In this document: piece by piece, positions 17,486-26,429 of the stretch | Numbering within the stretch: the first letter of the stretch is position 1 | Layout of the letters: every line of letters starts with the position of its first letter | DNA from: UKL13-2 sp044228625 | GTDB lineage: Bacteria; Pseudomonadota; Gammaproteobacteria; Burkholderiales; Usitatibacteraceae | Assembly (NCBI GenBank): GCA_044228625.1 | Contig: JBGAUM010000003.1 | Coordinates: 5,659 to 69,658, forward strand | Length of the DNA: 64,000 bases | Direction of reading: 5' to 3' | Program-made: the position numbers and the translations under genes | Notes under the pieces: generated by a model | Told to the model about the DNA's origin: nothing | The model's database searches: none | Seen by the model: the letters and a program-made list of their open reading frames with translations, nothing else

Positions 17486-17878
17486 GGATTGCTCCAAATT
17501 TAGAGTTGGGGGAGGATCAAACCTACATGATGCCGAATTCGACGCTATCAACCCAGGCGCCCCGATATTTGTGGAATGCGCGTCTTCGCGCTGGCTTGAC
17601 CTATGCCCCTAGTTTGTGTGGGGCTTTGGGGCCATTGAAGTTGACCGCTGTCAACTTTTCAATGCGGGCAGAGGGATTGGTTACAACTGAAACTGAATGC
17701 ATTGGAACATTTGGAGAAAATGGCTCTCAAGACTCGAGACATTCCGCATGCCCCGGCTTGCGTCCTGAAAAATTTTGCACTGGCATTTGGCCCCTACTGC
17801 GAACTGTCGTATCCGGTTGCGGCTTGTCACCCCTTGGGAACGCGGGTTCGCAGGGGGTGCGGCGCATAATTCGACACT
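17486..17878. promoter_or_regulatory. Divergent control region between copZ-copA and the RND efflux operon
   Basis: This 393-bp gap separates divergent operons. It holds two dyads: GCCCC-N10-GGGGC at 17605-17624, and TTGACCGCTGTCAA at 17641-17654, the latter extendable to about 17635-17663 with one arm longer. Either could be a regulator site, and a metal-responsive MerR-type site for copZ is possible but not shown. A 49-codon open frame (17720-17869) with GGAG seven bases before its ATG is the only candidate small gene. A CATAAT hexamer at 17865-17870 precedes the efflux gene. Confidence 0.4.
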
Positions 17879-19168
17879 ATGTCGCACCTCGCCAACGATT
17901 CCTTTTTGCACATGAAAAAAACTGAGTTGAATGGAACAATTTTCGCCGTAGCAGGAATCGCACTGTTACTGGGGGCGTGTGGCGGCGGCAACGCGACCGA
18001 CACACCGGTACCGGGTGCTGCAAAAGGGGGCGGTGGAGGGGCGCCGGTCACGGTGGCCTTGGCGACGGTCACGCAGCGCGATATGCCCGTGCAGACCATC
18101 GCCAACGGCAGCGTGGTCTCCATGCAGTCGACGGAAATCCGCGCGCAAACCACCAGTACCGTGAAGGCCCTGCACATTGCTGAAGGGCAACAGGTTGCCA
18201 AGGGTGACTTGCTCATCTCGCTCGACGCGCGTACCGATGAGGCAAACTTGAAGCGCGCCGAGGCGCAGGTGGTCAAGACGCGCAGCGACCTGGCGAATGC
18301 CGAACGCAACTTCGTGCGCCAGAAAGACCTGTTCGACAGGAAATTCATTTCGCAGGCGGCGCTGGATACCGCATCCACGCAGCTGGACGTGCTCAAGGGG
18401 CAGCTCGCCGTGGACATGGCGGCGCTCGAAGCCGCGAAGGTCTCCCTTACGCTAACCGAAATCCGCGCTCCATTCGCAGGGCGCACCGGCAGCATTTCGG
18501 TGCGCCCTGGCGCGGTGGTGCAGCCCAACAGCGCGCCAATGCTGACGGTGACCCAGCTGGATCCGATCTACGTTTCCTTTGCGTTGCCGGAGCGCGAATT
18601 GCCGGCCATTCAAAGGGCGCAGGCCGCTGGTGCCGTGCCGGTGTCGATCACGCTCAATGCACCCGGGAATCCGTCCATGGATGGGAAGCTGGCCTTCATC
18701 GAAAATACTGTGGACAGCGGCGCTGGCACCATCGCCATGAAAGCGGTTTTCAGCAACAAGGATCGGCAGCTTTGGCCCGGCATGTTCGTGAATGTGACCC
18801 TCACCACGCGGACGATCAAGGACGCCATGGTACTGCCGGTACAGGCCGTGCAAACCGGACCCGAGCGCCAGTTCGTGTTTGTGCTCGATGAGCCCGTGGA
18901 AGGCGGCTTCAAGGTCAAGGCGCAACCCATCAAGGTGGACGTGACGCAGTCCGGCTTTGTGGCCATCAGTGGCGTCAAGCCGGGGACTCGCGTGGTCGCG
19001 GAAGGCGCGCAAAACGTCAGGCCTGGTGCCATCGTGCGCGAAGGCAAGCCCGGCGGCGAAAAGGGCGGCGGCGCGAAAGGTGGTGCGATGAAAACCGATG
19101 AGACGCCATCAAAGGACTCCGGCAAGTCGCCCGCGAAGGCGCCGGCGGGGGAGGGCAAATCGCCATGA
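17879..19168 (+). CDS. RND efflux periplasmic adaptor lipoprotein (MdtA/AcrA type)
   Basis: 429 residues from ATG 17879. An in-frame ATG at 17912 would give a more standard lipoprotein signal, with the lipobox LLGAC at Cys23. Neither has a clear ribosome-binding site. The order of domains is normal for a membrane fusion protein: barrel-sandwich halves around STVKALHIAEGQQVAKGDLL and ITLTEIRAPFAGRTG, an alpha-helical hairpin between them (about 115-185), then beta-barrel and membrane-proximal domains. The C-terminal 45 residues are a Gly/Lys/Pro-rich tail of low complexity. It overlaps the pump gene by 4 nt. No outer-membrane channel gene is adjacent. Confidence 0.93.
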   Translation: MSHLANDSFLHMKKTELNGTIFAVAGIALLLGACGGGNATDTPVPGAAKGGGGGAPVTVALATVTQRDMPVQTIANGSVVSMQSTEIRAQTTSTVKALHIAEGQQVAKGDLLISLDARTDEANLKRAEAQVVKTRSDLANAERNFVRQKDLFDRKFISQAALDTASTQLDVLKGQLAVDMAALEAAKVSLTLTEIRAPFAGRTGSISVRPGAVVQPNSAPMLTVTQLDPIYVSFALPERELPAIQRAQAAGAVPVSITLNAPGNPSMDGKLAFIENTVDSGAGTIAMKAVFSNKDRQLWPGMFVNVTLTTRTIKDAMVLPVQAVQTGPERQFVFVLDEPVEGGFKVKAQPIKVDVTQSGFVAISGVKPGTRVVAEGAQNVRPGAIVREGKPGGEKGGGAKGGAMKTDETPSKDSGKSPAKAPAGEGKSP

Positions 19169-22100
19169 ATATTTCTGAGCTATGCATCCGCCGGCCGATC
19201 ATGACGGTCTTGCTCAATGCCGCGTGCATCGTGGCGGGTGTTTTGGCCTACTCAAAGATTCCCATCGCGGCCTTGCCGCAATACGACACCCCGACCATTC
19301 AGGTCTCCGCGAACTTGCCGGGCGCCAGCCCGGAGACGATGGCGTCCTCGGTCGCGACGACGCTGGAGCGCCAGTTCTCCACCATCGCGTCCGTGGCCGT
19401 GATGAGCTCGACGAGCACGCTCGGACAGACGCAGGTGACACTCGAGTTTGACCAGAATCGCAATATCGATGCGGCGGCTGTCGATGTGCAGGCGGCGCTA
19501 CTGCGCGCCCAACGCGCCTTGCCTGTGGAAATGACCACGCTGCCGTCGTACCGCAAAGTCAATCCGGCAGACCAGCCCATCATGTTCCTCACGCTGCGTT
19601 CGGAGGCGATGCCGCTGTCGCAACTGAACAGCTATGCCGACAATCTCATTGTGCCCACGTTGTCCACCTTGCCGGGCATTGCGCAAGTGGACATCAACGG
19701 GCAAAAGAAATATGCCGTGCGGATCCGCATCGATCCGGAATCGGCTGCGGCGCGTGGACTGACCCTTGAAGAGGTCGCGCAGGCCGTCCGGACCGCCAAC
19801 GCCAACTCCCCGGTCGGCACGCTGGAAGGCACGCGCCAGCAACTGGTGATTGCCGCCAACCGGCAGCTTGCGCGGGCGGAGGAGTTCGCGCAACTCATCA
19901 TTGCGACGTCGGCCAACGGTGCGCCGGTTCGGCTTGCCGATATCGCGAAGGTGGAAGACAGTGTCGAGAATGTCAAAAGCGGAAGCTGGGCCAATGGCGA
20001 GCGCGCCATCACGCTGGCCATCCGCCGCCAGCCGGACGCCAACACCGTCGCAACGGTGGACGCGATCCGCGAAGTCGTGCCCAAGCTCTTGGCGCAAATG
20101 CCTTCCTCGGTGGAACTGAAGTTCCGCGCCGACCGGTCGCAATCCATCCGCGACTCGATCCACGACGTGAAGATCACGCTGGGCATCACGGTGGCGCTGG
20201 TGGTGCTGGTGATTTTCCTGTTCCTGCGCCACGCGATGGCGACCCTCATCCCCGCCCTGTCGCTGCCGATTTCACTCATCGGCACGTTGGCCATCGTCTA
20301 TGGGTTGGGCTACACGCTGGACAACATTTCGCTGCTGGCCATCACACTGGCCGTCGGGCTTGTAGTGGATGACGCCATCGTGGTGCTGGAAAACATCGTG
20401 CGCCACATGGAGGAGGGCAAGCCGCCGCTGGAGGCCGCGCTGGTGGGCTCGCGTGAGATGGGTTTCACCATCGTGTCCATCTCGCTGTCCCTGGTGGCCG
20501 TGTTCATTCCCATCTTTTTCATGCCCGGCGTGATCGGCCTGCTATTCCACGAGTTTGCCGTCGTGGTCGGCGTCTCCGTGCTGGTCTCGGCCGTTGTATC
20601 GCTGACCTTGATCCCGATGCTGGCCTCGCGCTTCCTGAAGCCGCATGAGGCGGGTGGCTGGGCAGAGCGGTCCACCGAATGGTTTGAACGGGGCTATGGC
20701 GGGTCGCTGAAACTGTATGAGCGCATGCTGGATTGGAGCCTTGCCCACCGCCGCTTCATGGTCGGTGTCGCGCTGGGCAGTTTTGTACTGACCGGGTTTC
20801 TGTTCTGGCTGCTCCCCAAGGGGTTCTTTCCGAACGAGGACATCGGCCAGATGCTGGTCACTGTTGAAGCCGCCGAGGACATTTCCAATCCAGCGATGCA
20901 AGTGCTGGCGCGCCGCGCAGGGGAAGTCATCAAGGCCAATCCAGCGGTGAATACGGTGATCGTCAATGTGTTCGACGGCAATTCGAGCCGCCTGTTTGTG
21001 ACGCTGAAGCCGCGCGGCGAACGGCCGTCGATGGACAAGGTGGTGGAGTCACTGCGCCGCGAGCTGCGCACGGTGCCGGGCATTTCCGCGTTCCTGAATC
21101 CGCTGCAAAACCTGCGGCTGGGCGGACGGCCGTCGAAGGCGCGCTATCAATTCGTGCTCATGGCCGTGAATAACTCGGACTTGCGCCAGGCCACCGACGG
21201 CTTGCTCGACAAGCTGCGCGGCGACAACGCGTTCCGCGATGTCTCCAGCGATGCGCAGCTGCGGGGACTCACCGCGCGCTTCAACATCGACCGTGATCGT
21301 GCCAATGCGATGGGCGTCAATGTGCAGGACATTCGCACCGCGATGTTTTCCGCCTTCGGAGAGCGCCAGATCGGCACCATCTTCACCTCGGCTGACAGTT
21401 ACCAGGTGATCCTGCAGGCGGGCGAGAACGACCGCAGCGACGAGTCGGCCTTCAACAAGATCTTCGTGCGCGCCAAAGGGGGACGCTTGGTGCCCCTTTC
21501 AGCCGTCGGCACCGTGAAGCGCGAGGTTGGACCCACGGCGATCAATCACACGGGCCAGCTCGAGTCGATGACGATCTCTTTCAACCTGGCACCTGGTGCG
21601 CCCTTGGGCGACGCCTCGAACAAGATCGATCGCTTCAAGCGCGAACTCAATATGCCGGCCACGGTGCTCACGGCCTGGGGAGGCGATGCGGCGGCGTTCC
21701 AGTCTTCCCAGGCGAGCCAGGCCATCCTCATCATTTCCGCCCTGCTCGTGATTTACGTGCTGCTCGGTGTCCTCTATGAAAGCTACATCCACCCCCTGAC
21801 GATCCTTGCGGGCCTCCCTTCCGCGGCGGTCGGCGCGCTGGTGACGTTGTGGATCTTCGGCATGGACCTGTCCATCATCGCCACCATCGGTATCGTCATG
21901 CTGATCGGAATCGTGAAGAAGAACGCCATCATGATGATCGACTTCGCCCTGGACGCGCAGCGGACCAAAGGCATGCCGCCGGAACTGGCCATCCGCACCG
22001 CCTGCATATTGCGCTTCAGGCCGATCATGATGACGACCATCGCCGCCGCCATGGGCGCGCTGCCGATTGCGTTGGGATTGGGTGCCGGTGCGGAGTTACG

Positions 22101-22254
22101 CCAGCCGTTGGGCCTCGCCGTGGTCGGCGGACTGTTGTTCTCGCAGGCGGTAACGCTCACGATCACGCCGGTGATTTACCTCGCGCTGGATCGCTGGTCC
22201 GGCAAAGGACCGTTGTTGCTGCAAGGCGACGAAAGCAAAATCCAGCCCGCCTAG
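19165..22254 (+). CDS. RND multidrug efflux permease (MdtB/MdtC-like)
   Basis: 1029 residues, full length for the HAE-1 family. It starts MNISELCIRRPIMTVLL, with TM1 directly after. The proton-relay Asp pair lies in LAITLAVGLVVDDAIVVLEN (TM4), and the conserved Lys is in MLIGIVKKNAIMMIDF (TM10). Two large periplasmic loops follow TM1 and TM7. It exports drugs or other amphiphiles with the adaptor encoded upstream, using the proton gradient. Nearest named relatives are MdtB and MdtC, but only one pump gene is present, so it is probably homotrimeric. A 66-bp repeat starts 7 nt after the stop. Confidence 0.95.
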   Translation: MNISELCIRRPIMTVLLNAACIVAGVLAYSKIPIAALPQYDTPTIQVSANLPGASPETMASSVATTLERQFSTIASVAVMSSTSTLGQTQVTLEFDQNRNIDAAAVDVQAALLRAQRALPVEMTTLPSYRKVNPADQPIMFLTLRSEAMPLSQLNSYADNLIVPTLSTLPGIAQVDINGQKKYAVRIRIDPESAAARGLTLEEVAQAVRTANANSPVGTLEGTRQQLVIAANRQLARAEEFAQLIIATSANGAPVRLADIAKVEDSVENVKSGSWANGERAITLAIRRQPDANTVATVDAIREVVPKLLAQMPSSVELKFRADRSQSIRDSIHDVKITLGITVALVVLVIFLFLRHAMATLIPALSLPISLIGTLAIVYGLGYTLDNISLLAITLAVGLVVDDAIVVLENIVRHMEEGKPPLEAALVGSREMGFTIVSISLSLVAVFIPIFFMPGVIGLLFHEFAVVVGVSVLVSAVVSLTLIPMLASRFLKPHEAGGWAERSTEWFERGYGGSLKLYERMLDWSLAHRRFMVGVALGSFVLTGFLFWLLPKGFFPNEDIGQMLVTVEAAEDISNPAMQVLARRAGEVIKANPAVNTVIVNVFDGNSSRLFVTLKPRGERPSMDKVVESLRRELRTVPGISAFLNPLQNLRLGGRPSKARYQFVLMAVNNSDLRQATDGLLDKLRGDNAFRDVSSDAQLRGLTARFNIDRDRANAMGVNVQDIRTAMFSAFGERQIGTIFTSADSYQVILQAGENDRSDESAFNKIFVRAKGGRLVPLSAVGTVKREVGPTAINHTGQLESMTISFNLAPGAPLGDASNKIDRFKRELNMPATVLTAWGGDAAAFQSSQASQAILIISALLVIYVLLGVLYESYIHPLTILAGLPSAAVGALVTLWIFGMDLSIIATIGIVMLIGIVKKNAIMMIDFALDAQRTKGMPPELAIRTACILRFRPIMMTTIAAAMGALPIALGLGAGAELRQPLGLAVVGGLLFSQAVTLTITPVIYLALDRWSGKGPLLLQGDESKIQPA

Positions 22255-22260
22255 GGTATC

Positions 22261-22326
22261 AAACTCGAATACTGGCGCGGCGTTTGAGCCAAAAACGGCT
22301 TGAAAACCAAGTCCAGCAAGGACTTT
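22261..22326. repeat. 66-bp palindromic dispersed repeat, copy B
   Basis: It begins AAACTCGAA, continues with CTGGCGCGGCGTTTGAGCC, and after five A residues returns with CGGCTTGAAAACC and ends GGACTTT. The inner arms pair well (GCC/GGC flanked by wobbles), while the outer right arm is more diverged. Length and the CGGCGTTT core match the copies at 50892 and 62041. It lies in the gap between convergent efflux and kefC genes. Confidence 0.72.
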
Positions 22327-22344
22327 GGCCCGCACATTGCAGCG

Positions 22345-24315
22345 TCAGCCCTGCAACAGCCGCATTTCGGCCACGCTGAGCGCTTCGGGCGCGCCCGCCA
22401 GGATCAACACATCGTCTGCAGCAAGCACCAATTCCGGCGGCGTCTCGGTGTGGCGCCGTCCCTGCCGGCGCAAGGCGGTCAGGCGGACGCCCATGCGTTC
22501 GAAGTCAAAGGCCGACAACGGTTTGCCAATCGCGGCCGCCTGTCCGCCGAGCGCAACGCTCATGAGGCGCGGCGTTTGAGCATCAATGGCGTCCTCGTCG
22601 GTGGCGCCCGAAAAGAAGGCGCGCATGAACGCGTACTGCTCACCACGCACCTGGCGCAATCGCAGCAGAGCCTGCTTCAAAGGCACGCCAATGCGCAGCA
22701 TGGTTTGTGTGCCAAGCATCAGTGAGCCTTCCACGACCTCCGCGACAATTTCAGCCGCGCCCGCGGCGCGCAGGCGCTCGACGTCGGTGTCGTCAAAAGT
22801 GCGAACGATGACCGGCACGTCCGGTTTGATCGCCTTCACGTGGGCCAAGATTGCCAGCGCGGCACGTGTTTCGGCAAAACTCACCACGACCGCCGAGGCG
22901 CGCGGAAGGCCGGCTGCAATCAAGACCTCGCGTTTTGCGGCATCACCAAAAAGGACCGAATCGCCCGCCGCCGCCGCCAACTTGACGCGCATGGGGTCGG
23001 CGTCGAGCGCAATCAGGGAAATCTTTTCTTGTTCGAGGAACCGCGCGAGGCTTTGTCCGGATCGGCCATAGCCGCAAATGATCACATGGCGCTTCTTGCT
23101 CATGGCCTTGACGGACAGCTGCTGCAACTGCACCGCACGCGACTCCCACTCACTGGCAATCAGCCGCAACACGATCTTTTCACTGTGCATGAGGATCAGC
23201 GGCGCCACCAACATCGACAACAACATGGCGGCCAGCACCGCTTGGAGGGTCGACGAGGGCGCGGCATTGTGAGCCCCGGCGAGGGAGAGCAAGACAAATC
23301 CAAACTCTCCGGCAGGCGCCAGGGCCAACGCGCAGCGCAAGGCGACGGCGCGCTCGTTCTTCAGCAACATGCCAATTCCCACGATGAGCAGGAATTTCAG
23401 GGCCATCAAGGCGACGAAGACCAGCAGCACGATCGGCCAGCGCTCCGCAAGCGTCCGCCAATCGAGGAGCATGCCAATGGTGACGAAGAACAAGCCGAGC
23501 AGCACGTCGCGGAAGGGCTTGATGTCGTCTTCCACCTGGTAGCGATATTCGGTTTCAGAAATCAGCAGTCCGGCGAGGAAGGCACCCAGCGCCAAGGACA
23601 AGCCTGCCGCTTCCGTCGCCCAGGACAAGCCCAACGTCACCAGCAGGACGGTCAAGACGAACAACTCGGAGGACTTTTGCGCCGCCACCAGGTGGAATAG
23701 TGGCCGCATGATGCGTTGACCCAGCAACAGAATGACGACCAGGGCCGCCGCCGCCTTGAACAGTGCGGCAACGATTGCGCCAGCAATGAGATTCGCCGGC
23801 ATGGCCAGCACAGGCACGAGAACCAACAGCGGAATCACTGCCATATCCTGGAACAGCAGCACGCCCATGATCTGTTTGCCATGTGGGGAGTGCAGCTGCG
23901 CCTGCTCCGAGAGAAATTTCGACACGATGGCGGTCGAGGACATGGCCAACACCCCCCCCATCACCAATCCGGTTTGCCACGCGAGCCCGGTGGCCCAGGC
24001 CACCAGCATGACCAACGCCATCGCCGAAATCACCTGCAAACCACCAAAGCCGACCACGATGCGCCGCATCGCCATCAATTGCGGCAGGGAGAATTCGAGG
24101 CCGATGGAGAACATCAGAAATACCACGCCGAATTCGGCCAGATACCTGGTGCCCGGCGAATCGGGAACAAATCCCAGGGCGTGCGGGCCGATCAAGACGC
24201 CCACGATGAGGTAGCCGAGGATCGGCGGCAACTTCATCCGGCGAAACAGCACCACCGTGACCACGGCCGTTGCCAGCAGGATCACGACGAGCTTGAGGGT
24301 GTTGTGTTCGGGCAC
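22345..24315 (-). CDS. kefC: KefB/KefC-type monovalent cation:proton antiporter with RCK domain
   Basis: 656 residues from GTG 24315. The open frame extends to 24375 with a poorly supported Pro/Ser-rich leader. About twelve membrane segments of the CPA2 family cover residues 5-375, including the GDMA-like FQDMAVIPLL region. A cytoplasmic RCK/TrkA-N domain follows (HVIICGYGRSGQSLARFL, a Rossmann NAD motif), then a TrkA-C domain at the C terminus. Such proteins are ligand-gated K+ efflux systems. The glutathione dependence of Kef cannot be judged here, and no ancillary KefF/G gene is seen. Divergent from kdsD. Confidence 0.9.
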   Translation of the reverse strand: MPEHNTLKLVVILLATAVVTVVLFRRMKLPPILGYLIVGVLIGPHALGFVPDSPGTRYLAEFGVVFLMFSIGLEFSLPQLMAMRRIVVGFGGLQVISAMALVMLVAWATGLAWQTGLVMGGVLAMSSTAIVSKFLSEQAQLHSPHGKQIMGVLLFQDMAVIPLLVLVPVLAMPANLIAGAIVAALFKAAAALVVILLLGQRIMRPLFHLVAAQKSSELFVLTVLLVTLGLSWATEAAGLSLALGAFLAGLLISETEYRYQVEDDIKPFRDVLLGLFFVTIGMLLDWRTLAERWPIVLLVFVALMALKFLLIVGIGMLLKNERAVALRCALALAPAGEFGFVLLSLAGAHNAAPSSTLQAVLAAMLLSMLVAPLILMHSEKIVLRLIASEWESRAVQLQQLSVKAMSKKRHVIICGYGRSGQSLARFLEQEKISLIALDADPMRVKLAAAAGDSVLFGDAAKREVLIAAGLPRASAVVVSFAETRAALAILAHVKAIKPDVPVIVRTFDDTDVERLRAAGAAEIVAEVVEGSLMLGTQTMLRIGVPLKQALLRLRQVRGEQYAFMRAFFSGATDEDAIDAQTPRLMSVALGGQAAAIGKPLSAFDFERMGVRLTALRRQGRRHTETPPELVLAADDVLILAGAPEALSVAEMRLLQG

Positions 24316-24394
24316 GTGGGTAGTCGGCGAAGGGGAGGGCGGGACTGCCGAACCCGGGGCGGCGATTCGGCGCACTCAACGATAGAATGCCACC

Positions 24395-25411
24395 ATGCCA
24401 AGTGTATTACAGCCCCGCGCCATTACCGACACCGATCGCACGCTTGCGTTGGCGCGCGAAACACTGGACATCGAAGCCGATGCCGTGCGCGCCCTCAAGG
24501 CGAAGCTGGGAGACGCCTTCTTGGCGGCCCATCGATTGATGTTTGACGTCACAGCGAAGAAAGGCCGCGTGGTGGTGACGGGCATGGGCAAGAGCGGGCA
24601 CGTGGGCGGCAAGATTGCCTCCACCTTGGCCTCCACCGGCACGCCGGCTTTTTTCATGCATCCGGGCGAAGCCAGCCATGGCGATCTGGGCATGATCACG
24701 GCCGATGACGTGGTCATTGCCATTTCCAATTCCGGCGAGTCCGATGAAATCGTCAAAATCCTGCCGCAATTGAAACGGCGGGCCACCCCCATCATTGCGA
24801 TGACCGGCCGGGCCGAATCCACGCTTGCGAAAGCCGCGACCGTGTTTCTGGATGTCGGTGTGGAAAAGGAAGCCTGCCCCTTGAACCTTGCGCCCACGGC
24901 AAGCACGACGGCCACGCTGGCGCTCGGCGATGCGTTGGCGGTGGCGCTCCTCGATGCGCGCGGTTTCGGCGAGGAAGACTATGCCATGCACCACCCCGGG
25001 GGCTCGCTCGGGCGGCGCCTGCTGATGCATGTGTCTGATGTGATGGTCTCTGGCGATCGCATTCCCAAGGTCCGCGACGACGCGCCGTTGGCGGCCGCGA
25101 TCATGGAGATGTCGAAGAAGGGTCTCGGCATGACGGCCGTCGTGAATGCTTCAGGAAAACTCGCCGGTGTGTTTACCGATGGCGACTTGCGCCGCACCTT
25201 GGAGTCGCACGACAACATTCGCAATACCGGCGTGGCGGAGGTCATGAACCGCTCCCCCAAATCAATTGCCCCCGGCAAGCTGGCCGTCGAAGCCGCCGAG
25301 ATGATCGAGCGCTACAAGATCAGCGGCAGCGGCCTCCTGGTGGTCGATGAATCTGGAGACCTCGTGGGCGCGGTGCACGTCCTTGAACTCATGCGTGCCG
25401 GGGTCCTGTGA
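24395..25411 (+). CDS. kdsD: Arabinose-5-phosphate isomerase (KdsD/KpsF)
   Basis: 338 residues. An N-terminal SIS domain (GMGKSGHVGGKIASTLASTG and SNSGESDEI) is followed by two CBS domains (about 205-260 and 275-335). The enzyme converts ribulose-5-phosphate to arabinose-5-phosphate, the first step to Kdo of lipopolysaccharide. A TAGAAT hexamer at 24383-24388 ends six bases before the ATG and no ribosome-binding site fits, so the transcript may be leaderless. It shares one base with the kdsC start (TGATG). Confidence 0.95.
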   Translation: MPSVLQPRAITDTDRTLALARETLDIEADAVRALKAKLGDAFLAAHRLMFDVTAKKGRVVVTGMGKSGHVGGKIASTLASTGTPAFFMHPGEASHGDLGMITADDVVIAISNSGESDEIVKILPQLKRRATPIIAMTGRAESTLAKAATVFLDVGVEKEACPLNLAPTASTTATLALGDALAVALLDARGFGEEDYAMHHPGGSLGRRLLMHVSDVMVSGDRIPKVRDDAPLAAAIMEMSKKGLGMTAVVNASGKLAGVFTDGDLRRTLESHDNIRNTGVAEVMNRSPKSIAPGKLAVEAAEMIERYKISGSGLLVVDESGDLVGAVHVLELMRAGVL

Positions 25412-25986
25412 TGGCCACGTCGGGTACCCTGGATCCCGCCACCCTGGTGCCACCGGGTGTCACGGGCAACGTGTTGTCACGGGCGGCGGATGTCGAACTC
25501 GCGGTGTTCGATGTGGATGGCGTATTGACGGAAGGCGCGCTGCATTACGGCCCGAACGGCGAGGAAACCAAGGTGTTCAATACCCTCGACGGGCACGGCA
25601 TCAAGATGCTGCAATCCGCGGGTGTGGTGGTAGCGATCATTTCCGGGCGCGAATCGAAGGCGCTGGGCAAACGCGCCGGGGATCTGGGCATCCATCATCT
25701 CTACATGGGCGTGGCGGACAAGGGCATCAAGTTCCAGACCTTGCTGGACGACGTCGGCGTCTCGCCCGATCGTTGCGGCGGCATCGGGGATGATGTGGTC
25801 GACCTGCCGTATCTGTCGCGGTGTGGTTTTTCAGTGGCGGTGCCCGACGCTCCGCCATACCTGAAGGCCCAGGTGCACTACGTCACACAGGCACGCGCGG
25901 GCCACGGCGCCGCGCGCGAGTTTTGCGACATCATCCTGCACGCGAAAGGCAAACTCGCGGCATTGGTGGCGGGCTACAGAGCGTGA
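25411..25986 (+). CDS. kdsC: Kdo-8-phosphate phosphatase (KdsC, HAD family)
   Basis: 191 residues. HAD motif I is FDVDGVLTEG (nucleophile and general-acid Asp), motif II is IISGRES, and the metal-binding motif is GDDVVDLP. The compact, cap-less HAD form of about 180 residues is typical of KdsC, which removes phosphate from Kdo-8-phosphate. A 30-residue N-terminal lead (TSGTLDPATLVPPG) is a little longer than usual. In many betaproteobacteria lptC follows. Here hemJ follows instead, overlapping by 4 nt. Confidence 0.93.
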   Translation: MATSGTLDPATLVPPGVTGNVLSRAADVELAVFDVDGVLTEGALHYGPNGEETKVFNTLDGHGIKMLQSAGVVVAIISGRESKALGKRAGDLGIHHLYMGVADKGIKFQTLLDDVGVSPDRCGGIGDDVVDLPYLSRCGFSVAVPDAPPYLKAQVHYVTQARAGHGAAREFCDIILHAKGKLAALVAGYRA

Positions 25987-26414
25987 CCTATCTCGTCGTC
26001 AAATCCCTGCACATCATTTTCCTCGTCGCCTGGTACGCGGGCCTGTTCTATTTGCCGCGCCTCTTTGTCTATCACGCCATGGCGACCGACAAGGCAGTGA
26101 TCGACACCTTCAAGACCATGGAACGCAAACTTTATTTCGGCATCATGATGCCGTCCATGGTCCTGACCGTGGTCTTTGGCAGCGTCCTCTGGCTGGGCTA
26201 TGGCGTTGGGACCGGACAGACGTGGATGACCGTCAAGCTCGTGCTGGTCGCGATCCTGTTGGCCCTGCATTTCTACCTCGGAAAACTGCGCAAGGACTTT
26301 GCGAACGATCGCAACACGCATGGCCATGTGTTCTATCGTTGGCTGAACGAGATTCCTGCGCTGCCGATCCTCATCGGCGTGGTGCTTCTCGTCGTCATCA
26401 AGCCCTGGCCTTAG
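25983..26414 (+). CDS. hemJ: HemJ-type protoporphyrinogen IX oxidase
   Basis: 143 residues from a GTG that overlaps the kdsC stop (GTGA). Four hydrophobic segments are visible. The family signature KSLHIIFLVAWYAGLFYLPR at the N terminus includes the conserved His, and the conserved Lys lies in MTVKLVL near residue 84. HemJ oxidises protoporphyrinogen IX in haem synthesis in bacteria lacking HemG or HemY. Its coupling to Kdo genes is positional only. Confidence 0.88.
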   Translation: MTYLVVKSLHIIFLVAWYAGLFYLPRLFVYHAMATDKAVIDTFKTMERKLYFGIMMPSMVLTVVFGSVLWLGYGVGTGQTWMTVKLVLVAILLALHFYLGKLRKDFANDRNTHGHVFYRWLNEIPALPILIGVVLLVVIKPWP

Positions 26415-26429
26415 GTCACGCCGAACCCC

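Noticed and set aside
17506..17925. A 139-codon frame on the plus strand upstream of the RND adaptor
   Set aside because: It has mixed composition, no family resemblance, and runs into the adaptor gene out of frame. The internal 49-codon frame is the better candidate, and remains uncertain.
22564..22580. A 15-16-base match to the repeat core (GCGCGGCGTTTGAGC) inside kefC
   Set aside because: It lies in coding sequence with no palindromic partner and no other repeat features, so I treat it as chance.
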